Assembly (NCBI GenBank): GCA_011109175.1
Contig: RDEW01000018.1
Span: 16,895-80,894 of the forward strand
Length of the DNA: 64,000 nt
Reading direction: 5' to 3'
From: Dicyema japonicum
Taxonomy: Eukaryota; Dicyemida; Rhombozoa; Dicyemidae
Position numbers and translations under genes: made by a program. Every line of letters begins with the position of its first letter. The first letter of the stretch is position 1. Of the stretch, positions 22,670 through 35,410 are shown piece by piece. Below the pieces are notes generated by a model that saw nothing but the letters and a program-made list of their open reading frames with translations, was not told the origin of the DNA and ran no database searches.

Positions 22670-23260
22670 TGGGTAAAACAATCTATGGAATCGATCATTA
22701 ACGAGGATATTCAACCACTCTATTAACCAAAATTATATTCCAGCCTTATGGAAGTTTGCTCATCTACGTCCAATTTTGAAACCCGGTAAAGTGAAGAAGG
22801 ACCCAGGCTTCATACATACCCGGTCGCGTTATTGTGTTCGGTGTCGAAAATTCTGGAAAGACTGCTTCTTGTAAAGTCATTTCAACATGGTTTTAAAAAG
22901 GAGAGGTCTACTTTTTTAAGTGGGAAGTCCGTCACAACCCTATTTACTTCAGACAAGAGACTGGGAATACTGAAGCGGAAATCATCCTATTTTGAGTACT
23001 ATATAAAAACAATACATTGAACCATGCATCTCTTATCTAGGGGTCCATTCATCTTTTGAACAAATGTCTTGAAGATCGAGGCTAATCAAAAAAGAACCTC
23101 AAAAATCACGGAACGCTGGATTTCTGAAGACTTCCAGCCACCAATGCCTTTTGAAGGCTTGATACACATGAACTGCAGAACGCGTCTACAAAGATTCAGT
23201 CACTTGGCCGATACTTGCTTGTATGGGGTCGAGGGATGGACTATTGGAGGATGAATTTAG
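22670..23260 (+). mobile_element. Jockey-like LINE RT fragment
   Basis: Plus strand: RIFNHSINQNYIPALWKFAH and LRPILKPGK near 22700-22790, then VSKILERLL and FQHGFKKERST (RT block 0/1), then a decayed stretch. 23065-23150 resembles the thumb region of the LINE remnant at 690-770 on the other strand. Palm motifs A-C are absent. Confidence 0.7.
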
Positions 23261-23269
23261 TCGGCACAA

Positions 23270-26200
23270 GCTGACGTTCTTTGTTGAGTTCTTTCCTTGA
23301 ATTAATTATTAGTGACTGTTTGTGTTGGGCTTACCAAAATTGTGAGCCTTTGGTAAATAATAAATTAATTAATTTTATTGATTTGTATTATTCTATTTAT
23401 AACAAATTTTCTTTAATTAATATACCGATAGTAGCATGACTCAAATCTCTTATGCGGTAGAAGACAATCTAGGTCATACTTGTTTCACTAAAGGAATGGA
23501 GTCAAACTTAAAAAAGAAATTATTTTAGAATTTTCCTATTTGATGGAATTTACGCCTGAAACATCTACCCATATTCCAATGGTGTACCTATGCCGATGGT
23601 GTGTCTCAATTGCAACCAAATTTATTAAAAATTGATAGAATAGTCAATAAATACCTAAGGAATATGAATAAGAACTATTCTCCAAAAATCTCTTTGCATT
23701 TTTGGGAAATCGTATTTTTTTACTACCATAAAACAAATATCGTTATGTACTATTATCTGCCTAGGGCCAATGATTTGTCTCTACTGAAACTAAATTTACT
23801 AAAAAATAAACTAAATCTCCCTAAGATCGTTTATCGGTCCAGACCATTGGATTACAGTATTGAGAAATCCGGCATATAACAATGCGCTTTTCATTATAAT
23901 TTAAAAAAAACTGCACTCTTACAAAGAGCCAGGAAACACAATTTATTAAATAAAAAACAGTTATTACAACTAATCGTATAGACAATGCTCTTCACTTATC
24001 TTTTTGTTGTCTGTGATTCCTTTATAGAGTATCAGGTTTCGCAATGAAATGTTCACTGATGACGGCGTCACTCGTCAAGTCAGACATCATAGATGCGTGG
24101 AACCATCAAACGAATGTCAACGAAATCTCGGAGATTTCATTAGCTACTTTTATTTATTTTTTTTTATTTATTTAACCCAAGACCACTTAAGGCGAGAAAG
24201 ACCAATTGTTGTATTCCCTAATAATCAAAATTTAAAATTAAATGCTATTTATTTAATCGATATTAATTTCATAATATTTATTATGTAAAATTTATTATAA
24301 ATGATACTTATTTGCAGACTTGTTAACTCGATAAAATTTAAACAACTTTATTTATTTCAAAAATTCACTAATTAAACAATATCAAACATTAATGACATAA
24401 CGATTCCCACAAATAATACACGTAGTAAGGATTGTTATCAGAATATCTCACAAGTTGATGGAAATCACAGAGATCAAATAAAAACAATTACTGATAAATT
24501 CAAGATACATTTTTTCAACGCAAAAACAATCCTTATATAAAAAGAATGAAATTATTATCGCATTTTTTAGTTCCCCACATACGATTAACACTTGTTCCTA
24601 AATTTTGAAGATGTATTATCCGAATTTTTGCCCAGTCCTTGTTTCTTAAACATATGGGAATTATATAATGTTTATATCATACCTAATAAGATTATCCAAC
24701 TATTATTTGATAATTAAAATCCAACATTGATTATGCATAATTTCATATCTTTTGTGTCCAATATTCATTTATTTAATGAATATCTTTCAATCTTAATTCT
24801 TGATATCAATATATTCAGTCCATTTTTCAAATTTCACTTTTTTCTCCAATACATATTATTAAACTATTATTATTATTAAACAATCAACGAAAATGTTTTT
24901 TAACCAAATATCCAGTACAGATTCAACAGGAACATAAAATGACGTTAACCAGACTATTTGAAGTTAAACCACCATACAAAGAGAGTTCATATCCTCTAAT
25001 ATACTGAGAAGTCCCATAACGATCATGTCCACAAAGAGTCACAAACATTATAATATTCTAATTCTCTAATAAATACTCATATGAATTCTTCATATCTCGG
25101 TGACTCATTTTTACTGACGTAAATGTCGGAAGATAGATATTCTCCATAAGTTTTCCTTTCTTTGACTTTCCCTCAGGAATATTTACTTTTTGACCTTTTC
25201 TTTATGCTAATAGTCAGCGATCGTTTTTTCGTTCTGCCAAATAACAACCCAACAACCTCAAAGATGCAACATAACGGCATAATCTATAAATATAATTTAC
25301 TTGATCTAATTGGAGATTATTTTGTACAAGTGTTGGGAAATTTTTCTAGGTAAAACTCACTATTCCCCAAATTGAACAGTCAAAATGAATGGACTCTTCA
25401 GCACAAGCAAATAAGTTGTAACAAATGTCAAATTCTTAAATTTTGATAAATTTCCACAAAACGTAAACTTAGTGAATCAATAATACTGAATATTAGTTTA
25501 TTTATCTTATCAACAATTATCAGCAAAACTTAGAAATGAAAAAAAATTGTTAAATTTGTTCGATAATCACAAAAATGACAAATTATAATTCAATTTTTTT
25601 TTAAATCAAAAATTTATTAACAAAAAAATAAATTAACAGAGAAATGTTATTTTATGTCTATTTTTATATTTCTATTAACTAAATCAATGTATTAATTATT
25701 GATGGAAGCCTATCAATCCTCAGTTAATCATTTTCAACATTGTTGTCTAAAACTATGGTTCGATAAATTGTGTGATGGAAGTAACACCGAAGATTAAAAA
25801 TAAGATTAATTCTACTAATTTCAAAAAAAGATATTAAACAGAAAGTATGTCCAATAATAATATTTAAATACCAGTGTTTCTCGAAGAAGGGCGAAATTTA
25901 TTTTTCAGGTGGCAATTTTTTATTTAGTGATTTTTTTTAAATTATGAAATATTTATGCTTATTATTATAATGCACATTCGAAATAAGAAAGTTATACCTT
26001 TCCCGTCGCTTGTGCCACCCCATGATGATCCGGTCTGTTAGACTCCTCCACGGTCTTCTTGAGATTGCAATTTTTCAGAGGCTGTCTAGATCATCTGCGT
26101 CTTCTAATTCCATTTTAACGTGTTTTAGACCGATTTTCATTATTGAAGGCAAAGTTGTTCGTGGCTTCCTTTTAAAAGTCCCTGAGTAGAGGAGTATGAT

Positions 26201-26435
26201 TCCATAATATCGTACGCAGGAACGGCATGATTCATCCGTAATATGTCCCCAAATAATCCACATAGGGTGTTAATAATAATTGTATCAAATTTAAAAATTT
26301 AAAAAGTATGTATAGGTGATAAATATATAAATATAATATGGTTTTTGATAAATATTCCATCATAAACTCTGCGAAAAAGAAGTACATTCCAATGGGGAGG
26401 CAACCTACGTAATCAAAACGTTTCAATACAACGAC
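23270..26435. other. 3.1 kb AT-rich region without an assigned gene
   Basis: Contains repeat copy 2 (24048-24100) and, at 24148-24190, tttatttatttaacccaaga plus ccac, the minus-strand 3' tail of a LINE like that at 31.47 kb. 23601-23879 is a 92-codon open frame (plus) of unknown nature. On minus near 25040-24920 a protein-like run (FVTLCGHDRYGTSQYIRGYE) could be part of a micro-intron gene but cannot be assigned. Confidence 0.35.
24020..24135. repeat. Dispersed repeat, copy 2
   Basis: Shares the segment around actgatgacggcgtcactcg with the copy at 12.47 kb; similarity fades on both sides after some 50 bp. Confidence 0.5.
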
Positions 26436-26439
26436 GAAA

Positions 26440-27325
26440 CATTTGATCAGAAAACGAAATAATCTAAAGATGATTTAATTGCCAACAGAAGAGAACATCA
26501 GGAAAATACGAGAACTGAACAGAGAGATAGACAAGAACATAAAGGCAGAAAATGCAAATAGATGGACGAGATCATCAAAGGCTCTCTACAAAAACCCCCC
26601 AATGCAGAAAGTGTGGAAATGGATCAAGAACATCAAAAGATCCTACCCAGAGAGAAAAGTCGGAATCTACATAAAACCAGACACTCTGATAAAATATTAT
26701 ACGTCTATCTCTTACAAGAAGTTTTCAAAAGAACACCAAGTATTCCTGAAAGAGATTGAACCAAAACGCTCCGATGACTGGATCCTATTTACTAACCAGG
26801 ATGTCCGCAGAACAATATATAAAGCCAACAACTCAGAGGTCAAAAGACCAGACAACATAACCACATGTGAACTGAAGCACCTAGGTCACCGAGCCTTGGA
26901 ACTATTAGCCAATGTATTCAACCTATCCATTAACACGAATACAATCCCTGAAATATGGAAGAAGTCTCTAATCATACCTATTCGAAACCTAACAAACCAA
27001 TAAATGAATCATCTTCCTATCGCCCAATATCTATTCTGAGTCCGGTCTCAAGGATCCTTGAAAGGCTTGACTGGAAAAAGTACAAGACTCAATACCTTCG
27101 AGCCAGCACGGATTCCGGGGTAACCATTCAACCACAACACACCTCACAAAATTCATTGCGGAAAGATTTAACTCCCCAAGGCCCATCAGAGGACAGTACT
27201 TATATCCGTGGACATTCAAAAACATTCAAATCAGTCCGTAGGAAACTCCATTTGAAACCAACATCCGAAAGCCTCAATCAGATTTCTCATCTTCTCTTTG
27301 TGCGCCTTCTGAGATTACATTGATA
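26440..27325 (+). mobile_element. Jockey-like LINE RT N-terminal fragment
   Basis: Plus strand, 174 codons open at 26479-27003: linker WKWIKNIKRSYPERK, IKYYTSISYKKFSKEH, RRTIYKANNSEVKRPDNITT, LKHLGHRALELLANVFNLS, IPEIWKKSLIIP. Then in a second frame SSYRPISILSPVSRILERL, and a decayed motif A (YIRGHSKTFKSVRRKL; canonical would be DxxKAFDSV). It ends at about 27325. The catalytic Asp of motif A is gone. Confidence 0.8.
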
Positions 27326-27415
27326 ATAAATGGACATTAACGTTTTTTCTTATTTCCCTAATTAAATAAAAGTCCTAACAATAAAATAATAACTTTTAAA
27401 ATCAATAATAAACAT

Positions 27416-28740
27416 TCATATAAAAGTTTCAGTATCATTGTGATCCTCAATAACATTAGTAAGTTCAGATATTAACATTTGATGTCCTATAATCTGTTCC
27501 TGTTCTATTTCAAACTCATCTCTGACTGGTAGACTCCTCATTTTCCCATCACTTTCGCAGTCTATTAGATCATTCAGTTTGCGAACAAGTTCCTCACATT
27601 CTTTAAAAGCCTTTTCAATTGATCCCCCAATCAAATATGAATCCATAGCCAAATCACCCAATCTAGAATAAAAATAAGAAAAACCTGCGAGTAAGCAAAG
27701 TCGAATATTTATCATTTTCTCTAGTTTAATGTCAACCGTTGAATTTGATTCATTCATTTGATAATAAAGTTCAATTTTATTATCAAATGAATGAATCTTT
27801 ATGTAAATCACTTCTGCCTGGGATTTTATGACAAAACTAACTCTTCTAAGTTGAGACAATAATACTAATAAATATAACAAAACAATACCTACATTCCTTC
27901 TAAAATGAAAAAGACAACTCCAAAGTGAAAAATCCATTAAATACAATATATTTTCATAAAGTTTAACAATCAAGTCATTTTTGTGGACAATCTCATCACA
28001 AATATAAATATCAGTATTTTTGAGTGAGTCCATTGAGTTATGAAAAAATCTCCAAAATCCTGTTTTATGTAAAGAAACAATCTCTCAGCGGACTCAATGC
28101 AAGCAGAATTTACTAGCATACAAGACTTTTTCAGTACTGAAGAAGTATCCTCGAATCTGTGCCCCACATGATGCGTTAAAAGTGATTCCAATGTTTGTTT
28201 TTGGTATTTTGTTCAAAATAAAAGTAAATCGAACCTTTTAATTTTCCTACTCAAACTATTCCTCGTAAACAACTCCTCTCTGAGTCGAGTGTAGCACTTT
28301 CGTCTGACACATGTCCACTCTTTGACATGTTTGTGCCAATCTTTAGTGTATTTGACGGTTATGAGATAGAGTCCTAATCCAATCAGAAAGTAAGTCACCA
28401 GACAAACTATTTAAATTGATAAAAACTACCAGAAATCAAACAAAGTAGCAACTTTGAAATCAATCCTATCAAAACAAATGCAATAATATAGAGAAATCTA
28501 AAAATGATTAAATTCTACTTTTTATTGGTGCCTATTCCAACAAAAGAAATTTTATCGTTTTTCTTTAAAAATGAATTAACTATTTGTTTAATTAAATGTT
28601 TCAGAATATAAATTTTTCCAGTAATATTTTGGATCTGAAAGAATACTCATTAAAAATAAATTACCAGATTATCATATAAATGGGTTAATTTAATAAAATA
28701 ATGTAAATTTTCCTGTTCATTCTGAAGTGGATAATTAGCC
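27416..28740 (-). CDS. Unidentified membrane protein, micro-intron gene
   Basis: Minus strand. Exons can be chained across GT-AG intervals of 30 nt (28664-28635), 21 nt (28518-28498) and 23 nt (28429-28407). They join NYPLQNEQENLHYFIKL and NITGKIYILKHLIKQIVNSF to two adjacent hydrophobic helices (FLYIIAFVLIGLISKLLL and CLVTYFLIGLGLYLITVKY), then a basic segment (KEWTCVRRKCYTRLREEL). The C-terminal part (28033-27416) is open: IVHKNDLIVKLYENILYLM...GGSIEKAFKECEELVRKLND and an acidic tail. In-frame problems remain: a TGA near 28220 and a one-base slip near 28030 in a T6 run. The pair of helices followed by a basic stretch recalls vezatin-like or ER-hairpin proteins, but no family can be named. 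The start codon was not located. Confidence 0.5.
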
Positions 28741-28879
28741 CTGATGGATTTCTACATTGTTACATTGAAATTATACTGAATCCGTAATGGGATAATCAAC
28801 GTCACTATCCATCTGATAACTTTAAATTTTAATTAAAATTAATAAAAATATTAATTTTAATAGAAAATAAATAAATGAC

Positions 28880-29560
28880 GATTGTAACATGTTTATAGAA
28901 ACTTCTTAAATGGACGAGTCCGGCGGGGTCGAGAATCCTTAACAGCTCTTCTCATTGGACATGGCATCGGCTCAAAATTTCTGTATGATTGTAGATATTT
29001 CGATAGTGTATGGAATAGAGGGCAGCTTGGTAAACTAGCCTCCTTTAAGTTTTTCCGCTGTAATTCGATTAAGAAATTTTCAATGGACTGGATTTTGTGT
29101 TCCGGTCCAATTAACCTTATTGCAGTCTCCTCGATTGCGGATAGTTTCAATTAAGAGGATCGTGAAATCTGCAGTGCCCATGAAGGACTTGCATACGTCA
29201 TCGTTGGTCAGATAAATTGTTCATAAATCGTGGCAAGGACACCAGTTTGGTCTTTAAGTGTTTTTGAGACTACTTTTAAAATTCTCATTTTCTTCAGAGC
29301 AGAAGTTACTTTGTTTTCAACATGTCGGATGAAGGTGATTCCCTGATCAATGGTTACTTCCAGAATCTTCGGTGTTTTGTTAATAGGAATAGCTTCGTTC
29401 TTCATAAAGATTTTTGGTTCTATACTCCTCCACGCATGGGGTTTGGGGGATTTCAAGACGAATCGAGATGGACGACATTTGGAGACCTTGTTTTAAATTT
29501 CATTTTTCGTAGTCTTGACATCTGAGAATCCTAATCATTTCTCTTATAATTGTGGCAACA
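28880..29560 (-). mobile_element. LINE RT thumb/C-terminal fragment
   Basis: Minus strand: KSPKPHAWRSIEPKIFMKNE and IPINKTPKILEVTIDQGITF (KYLGVTLD-like motif), RHVENKVTSALKKMRILK at 29456-29208, then LSAIEETAIRLIGPEHKIQS at 29150-28893. These are the post-YADD region and C-terminus of a Jockey-type LINE. The palm is absent. Confidence 0.7.
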
Positions 29561-29569
29561 AATTAGGAG

Positions 29570-30790
29570 TTTTCCTCAATTCATTTTAACTTCTCCCTTT
29601 TGTGGACGCATCCAGGATTATTCGATCTTATACAAATGTATCTGCAACTTATGAGAAAAAAATATTTTCGAGGTAAGCGATTAATAACCATTCATGTTTC
29701 CTTAAGAACCGATGAATATATCCCTTGGAAAATCGAGCACTAAAACTCTGTTCCTACAAAAAAGATAGTCGCTCTATCCTAAATTAACTTTAAATTAAGA
29801 ACTTATCCCAGTTAAAAAGAACCCCTTTATTTATTTATTAATCCCGAATACACCGAGAAAGAAGTTAAAGTAAACAACTAATTAAGTGTGTCCAGTTTCC
29901 ACTTCTACAGAAACAGAGTCCATCCGGAATCAGCATAAAAGGTAAGACGTCTATTACATGCAGTTGTGGGAACCCCTCCAGTGGAATGGGGGAGAGCAAA
30001 CGATCCTTTTTCGTGCCGGCCTGGCACTGGGCGTCACCTAATAAGTGGATCACATGACGCCAATCTAATGGAAGAGACAGGAGGAACAGACACGAAAGCA
30101 GAAAATTTCAACCAATTAACCACGCAACACCACATGGCGCCACGCGGCTGGAGAACCCTTCCATTCTGGAGTCACATTTGACTCTCTGATGATATTCAAC
30201 ATCATGTGGAGGCATTAGTTTTGAGATTCCAAAAAGATGGGGATCTTCAAGACCTTTGTTAAATCACCAATTTCTTCTTTCCCTCACCTTGAATTATTAT
30301 TCACACAATATATCATACCAACAATCGAACATGTATATGTCGGTGTGGATAAACCCTCATCAATATCCACATCAAACAAACTATAAGTCATAAAGAACCA
30401 GTCCCTGCGAATCCAAAATAAACGTAACCGAATGACATCTACTTCATCGTTGAGGAATACACTAAATGTCACAAAAGTGATGCAACATCATGCAGACAGA
30501 CAGTACGACATCCGAAAATGGTGAAGTGTTCGGAAGCCCCCCTGAATAGGAAATTCATGTCTACCAGGAGTATGCTCGTAAATTTGAAAACAAACTTTTT
30601 TCCTTTTGAATAATCGTGTAAGATTCCAGACAAAGTCGGAACAGAAGGAGATGCACAACACAATGACTTTTTTCTCTTTACTGTGAAAAGTTCTTGTATG
30701 GGAATCTGAGTCGTTGAAGATGCTCCTCGATTTATTGGGAGTTTATGAAGATATGTTATCTTGTGTCACTTGATAGATCCGTCAACTAAC
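29570..30790. other. 1.2 kb, mostly unassigned
   Basis: 29824-29850 has tttatttatttattaatccc, a minus-strand LINE-type (TAAA)n tail, so 29850-30180 is probably LINE 3' sequence. On minus at 30663-30284 two adjacent open frames could be exons of a small gene (VDVIRLRLFWIRRDWFFM), but no splice chain or family could be established. Confidence 0.35.
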
Positions 30791-30799
30791 TTCTTTCAG

Positions 30800-31440
30800 G
30801 CTCTCTTGTTCATGCCCTTTTCGTAGATTTTTGAGATCTTCTTTTGTGAGGAGTTTTGCTAGTTGAACATCCTCGCTCCATTCTTATATTTTTTTAGATT
30901 TCACTTACCAGTATTTCAATTCTCTCCCGTTTGGTTGTTTTTACACCTGTCTGATTTTTTAAGAGCTCGGTTACGGAGTGTTCGTAGTTCTTTTGATTTG
31001 GTTGAGTTTGTAGAGCTTCCTGGTTGTAGACGTAGTTGATTCTGTAGAAGCGACAACATGATTTTTCGATCGTATTAAGGTCTCGTCGATTGAGTAATTC
31101 CGATGACTTTTCTTGCTACATTTTTGATTATGGTGACTGTTTTTTTCCCACAATTCTATCGGAGATATACCTTTTAGTGGTTTCATGCTTTTGGACTAAG
31201 TAACCTTATATCTTTGTTTGGTTTTTGAACCATGTATCAAACTCTCCACTGCAAATCTACCATATCCTGTGGTCTTTTTTACATGGAATTACAAAGTAAC
31301 GTTTTATAAGAAAATTGGCAACAACTATTCTATGATCAGTTGACGTCAAAATACCGTTGTAGGATCTCGAGTCAACTAGGCCTTGCCTGCATACCATATG
31401 ATTGATTTGGTTATATATCTTGATTAATGTATCATGTTTA
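30800..31440 (-). mobile_element. LINE endonuclease C-terminal fragment, family D copy 2
   Basis: Minus strand from 31440: KIYNQINHMVCRQGLVDSRS then YNGILTSTDHRIVVANF, the counterpart of NQIDYTLC...SRSYGG...SSDH in the fragment at 7.9-8.2 kb. The linker RKLYKLNQIKRTTNTP follows to 30970, then basic sequence to 30800. The IDY aspartate has become N and SDH has become TDH. Confidence 0.7.
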
Positions 31441-31464
31441 GAGCAATTTAAGTGCTAAAATGCT

Positions 31465-33990
31465 ATTTTTATTTATTTATTTAACCCTAAGACCACCAAA
31501 AAAGATAGGTCAAAACTAACTAATTAGGTGATCCCAGCCTCCAACAACATCTGAACTCTCTTCATTTGGTCTTCTGATGACCCAACCACATTCCGGAAGC
31601 GCCTTCTCTTCCTTCTGCAAAGGAATTCGATCGGCGTGCACTTTTTTATAACCGACCGAAATTCCTGGGCCACCTTTTCTTTGATTGGGTTTCCCAGTTC
31701 TTTGTAGAAAAGTAGGAAACCCTGCCCATTCTTCAACGTCGCCTTTTCTGAAAGCAGACTGTGGAGTCTGATAGTATGTTCTCATGATCTTCTGTCTGAT
31801 AGAATTTACACGATCCACCCTCGTATAAGAAAAGGCGAATCTCCAGGCATATTCAATCGTCGGCGCAATAACTTTGAGATATACTTTGCTGATACAAGCA
31901 GTAGGAGGGAAGGGACTAAGACGTTCCATTTTCGAAGACCCTTGGTTAACACCTCCTCCGTGTGACTGGCAAACGTCATCAGAGAGTCGAAAGTTACTCC
32001 AAGGATCTTCTGGATTCGTGTATAAGGGATGGGAATGTTTCCGAGGAATATCTCAAGTCCACCTTTAAATCTTCTGTCCGTAGTAAATAGCGTGAACTGA
32101 GACTTGGATGCAGACACAGACAGCAAATTCATGGATAGCCAGTCACACACCTGGTTGAGGTGTGACTGAACCACCGCCACAGCCCTGGAGGGAGATTTGT
32201 CCCTTGCAGCGATAATCAAGTCGTCCGCATAAGATAAAAGCATGGTGTCCTGATCATTAATAGTAGGTAAATCGTGTAGAAATAAGTTAAATAAAAGAGG
32301 AGACAGAGGGGAACCTTGCGGGACCCCATTGGGGAGTAGTCTTGATTTGGAAGTGGTTTTGTCAATCCGGATTCTTCCGCGTCGCCCAGTTAAGAAATTT
32401 TCCAGCCATAGCTTGATGTTCGGATGTAAGTTGAAATCTTTTGCGTTAGGAGTATCCTCGGAACAGAATCAAAGGCCTTCTGTATATCGATGGATACGAA
32501 GGCCGTCCGTAAGTGTGTTCTCATGTTGAAGCCGTCAGTAATAAACTGGGAGATAGAACCCAAATGAGTCGTTGGAGATAGAACCCAACTGTCTGCCCTG
32601 GAACCATGTTGAAACTCTGGTAGATGTAGAACAGTAGAGATGCGCATTAACACAAGCTTTTTCAGTAGTTTTGATGAAACACAAGTTATTGAGATGGGCG
32701 GTAGGAAGAGGGTTTTTTAGGCTTTAGAATTGGCGTAATCAGGGAGTTTTTCCATATATTAGGTAGCGTATGGTAGTTGATAGAGTCGTTGTACATTCTT
32801 GATAGTATGGCCTGTTCCTGAGGTCCAAAATGTTTGAGGTGAATAGTGCAAATACCGTCAGGACCACAAACATGAGTGGGACGTAGAAATTTAATAGCCT
32901 TGTCAACATCATGGGGGTGAAGAAGGGGAATACGGTTCTTGTTGCGGCCGGTGCCGTTCAACGTGTGTAGAACGAGAAAAATCTTTATGACTGATCGATG
33001 CGTAGTACTTCATAATCTTGTTTGCGAGTTTGCGTGCGGGTTCCGAAGCATTGCGGGTAACGGCCTCAGTTCCGCGGTCCTCCTCATTGATAAGGCTATT
33101 GATCCTTATTAGCGTTTTCCAAAATGTGGCACAAGTTTTTGTGACATAGTCGTCCAACTAGGCGGCTCCATTTGAGTCCGTTGTTAGTTCGGATGAGCTC
33201 AGATAATTTGGTATTCAGTGAACGTATGGAGTAGAAGGAGTTATTGACTGCGTTATTCTTCTCTTCAGCGCATCTCGTTGTTTGATTAGTGACACAATTG
33301 ATTGAACTTTTTGTAAGAGGCGACAGTTATAAATAGTTTATCAGCTTTCAAAATGATAGCAGACAGAATCTTGGCCGTCTTCTCTACTGTACAATTAACC
33401 ATAGTAAGGTCAATAAGACTATTGTCCACATATTTCCTGAAACCTTGCCAGTCAGCTTTCAAGTAATTTTTAAACTTGAGCAAATAGGCCTTCTAAATCT
33501 CAACACAATGGGGTTATTATCGCTTGAGAATCCATAACGAATATTCCATGAAATACATCCAGCCATAGAAGGAGAGCAGAAGGACAGGTAGGAGGATATT
33601 GGACTGTCCCTTCTGCGGGACGGGGTTTTTGTGTGAGCGTCCGGGTCATTGAGGATAGTCAAATCATTAAATAAGGAAAGGATGTACTCGCCGCGATTGT
33701 CGGCTGATTGTGTCCGGAGCCGGAGTGGATGTTTGGCATTTAGGTCTCCGCATAGTAGCAGATCCTTTAGTCCACAAAGTCTCAATAGGTTGGGGATGTA
33801 GGAAGTAGTACATGACCCCTGAGGTGGGATATATACATTACACAGTGTAAAACATCTCGTCGGAGAAAAGGGAACTTCAATAGAAATCTGTTCCAGAATA
33901 AGATCCCCTTCACAGAGAGAAGATACAGAAGGGGTGACATCCGTAAATTTAAGTTCATCCTTAACGATAGTCAATAATTTTCCTTCGAGA
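31465..33990 (-). mobile_element. Jockey-like LINE, 5'-truncated, EN + RT
   Basis: Minus strand, about 2.5 kb. Endonuclease 33974-33459: CNVYIPPQGS, LLLCGDLNAKHPLRLRTQSA, and SSDNNPIVL in place of the usual SDHNPI. Linker 33483-32909. RT: DVDKAIKFLRPTHVCGPDGI at 32961-32686, PSSYRP at its end, VSIDIQKAFDSVPRILL (motif A) at 32653-32390, GVPQGSPLSPLLF-like motif B near 32330-32290, LLSYADDLIIAARDKS (motif C) and TRIQKILGVTFDSLMTF at 32243-31806, C-terminus to 31516. The 3' end is TTAAATAAATAAATAAA at 31485-31468. All RT aspartates survive but the frame is broken several times. It is the most complete member of this family in the window. Confidence 0.85.
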
Positions 33991-34149
33991 CTTCTTGTTC
34001 GGAATAATTATTTTATAATTTTGTTAAAAATAACATACATTATAAATGCTATAAGTGCTATTTTTAATTTTAAATTCTAATTTTTTAAATGTTAATTTAA
34101 ATTTCATTTAAAAAATAAATGAGTTGACAAAATTATAAACGTATTAAAA

Positions 34150-34941
34150 TTTATTTTTAACTTTTAGAAACGAAAAGATTTTTATAATAATTGATGAAAC
34201 AGATATCCGAAGGAAAAGTTTTGTAGTGATTATAATTGGGAGCATTCGCTTTCCAACAAAATCCTATTTAGTTGAATGCAAACCACTGGAAAATCATGCC
34301 ACTGGTGCTATCATCTGCCAATTAATAGATGACGTCATTAGAGAAATAAAGATTATTCGTGACAATTTTTATCTATTAATTTCATATGCCTTTCTTATAT
34401 GATTTCTGGTGATATAAATTTATCTAAATAAATAGGTGGTAAAACATTAATGGTCATGTATAACAACATGCATCATGTGACGTGTTTTTCTCATTTGTTA
34501 CACAATACGATTTTACGTATAAAGTGTGCATATCCGGAAATAGATGGCTTAATTGCAAGCATTAAAGCTGCCACAGTAAAAAACCGAAAACGTCGTAATT
34601 TGTTCAAGAATGTTGGATACCCACCTGATGTCGTAATTACTAGGTATTCTTTTGCTTAATTTATGCAGATGGGTAAGTTGGTTTGAAGCAGTGAATATTA
34701 ATGACAAGGCAAATATCAAAAATTATATAAATAAAGGAATGGAGGAAAATTGATTTAAACTTATTATTGAAATGACTGAACCAAAAATTAGCCAATATGA
34801 TTATTTTTCTCTTACACGCTGTCAGGCATCCTCTGCATTTGTTGAAAGAGCTATTAAAATACTAAAAAATATTTTTAAAAAAGATAGAAACTTCCATCCA
34901 GATAATATCAAGCATTACCTTTTATTATATTACAATAAATA
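34150..34941 (+). mobile_element. hAT-like (DUF659-type) DNA transposon gene with micro-introns
   Basis: Plus strand transposase. 34160-34390 reads IIIDETDIRRKSFVVIIIGS, YLVECKPLENHATGAIICQ, DDVIREIKIIRDNFYLLIS, the RNase-H-like start of DUF659/hAT transposases. A GT-AG interval of 27 nt (34409-34435) joins MISG to GKTLMVMYNN, followed by HHVTCFSHLLHNTILRIK and GYPPDVVIT. A second of 25 nt (34644-34668) joins VVITR to WVSWFEA, exactly restoring the conserved VVTRWxSW motif. 34790-34941 is the hAT C-terminal dimerisation segment (SSAFVERAIKILKNIF, NFHPDNIKHYLLLYYN). One frame slip lies near 34390 and a stop near 34755, so this copy is probably dead. TIRs were not identified. Confidence 0.8.
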
Positions 34942-35410
34942 AAATTTAAATGTTATTGTTTATTATTTTAAGTTATAGATTTTACAATTTTAAATGCTAG
35001 ATTGTATCATTTTAAGTCTATTTTTTTTAATTATAATTGCTAGATTTTGTAATTTTTTAGCGCTAAAAAAATTTTTTGCTAGAAACAACTAGCTCTAATC
35101 ATGTTGGTTTCTTCTTGTCCCATTCCATGGTGTAATGTCATTGCTGAGTGTTTGAATGTAGTACTGCGCAGATACAGTTTGTTCATGTTACAAAACTCAA
35201 CCACATATCCCCAAGAAGGTTGCTTCTGTTTCTCCTGCGTGATCCAATACATTGGTCTCCATATTTGCCAGCTCTATCATTCCAGCTCCAGCAATAAATA
35301 AAAAGCGAGACGAGGAAAGTTCACCATATACACTTGAGAGGGCATCGTAAAATTCTTCTAGATCTATGTTTCTTACAGCTCTCGCTTCTATGGAGACAAA
35401 AATGTTCATA

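Noticed and set aside
24905-25130. Minus-strand protein-like run FVTLCGHDRYGTSQYIRGYE, resembling a B9 domain (ciliary transition zone)
   Set aside because: The following residues do not match the B9 GYGxxHxP pattern and the exon chain could not be completed.
27416-28740. Assignment of the membrane gene to vezatin
   Set aside because: Two helices and a basic stretch agree in outline, but domain order and motifs do not match well enough.
30284-30663. Two adjacent minus-strand frames that could be a small gene
   Set aside because: Two overlapping frames look equally plausible, no GT-AG interval of the right phase joins them, and no homology is recognised.
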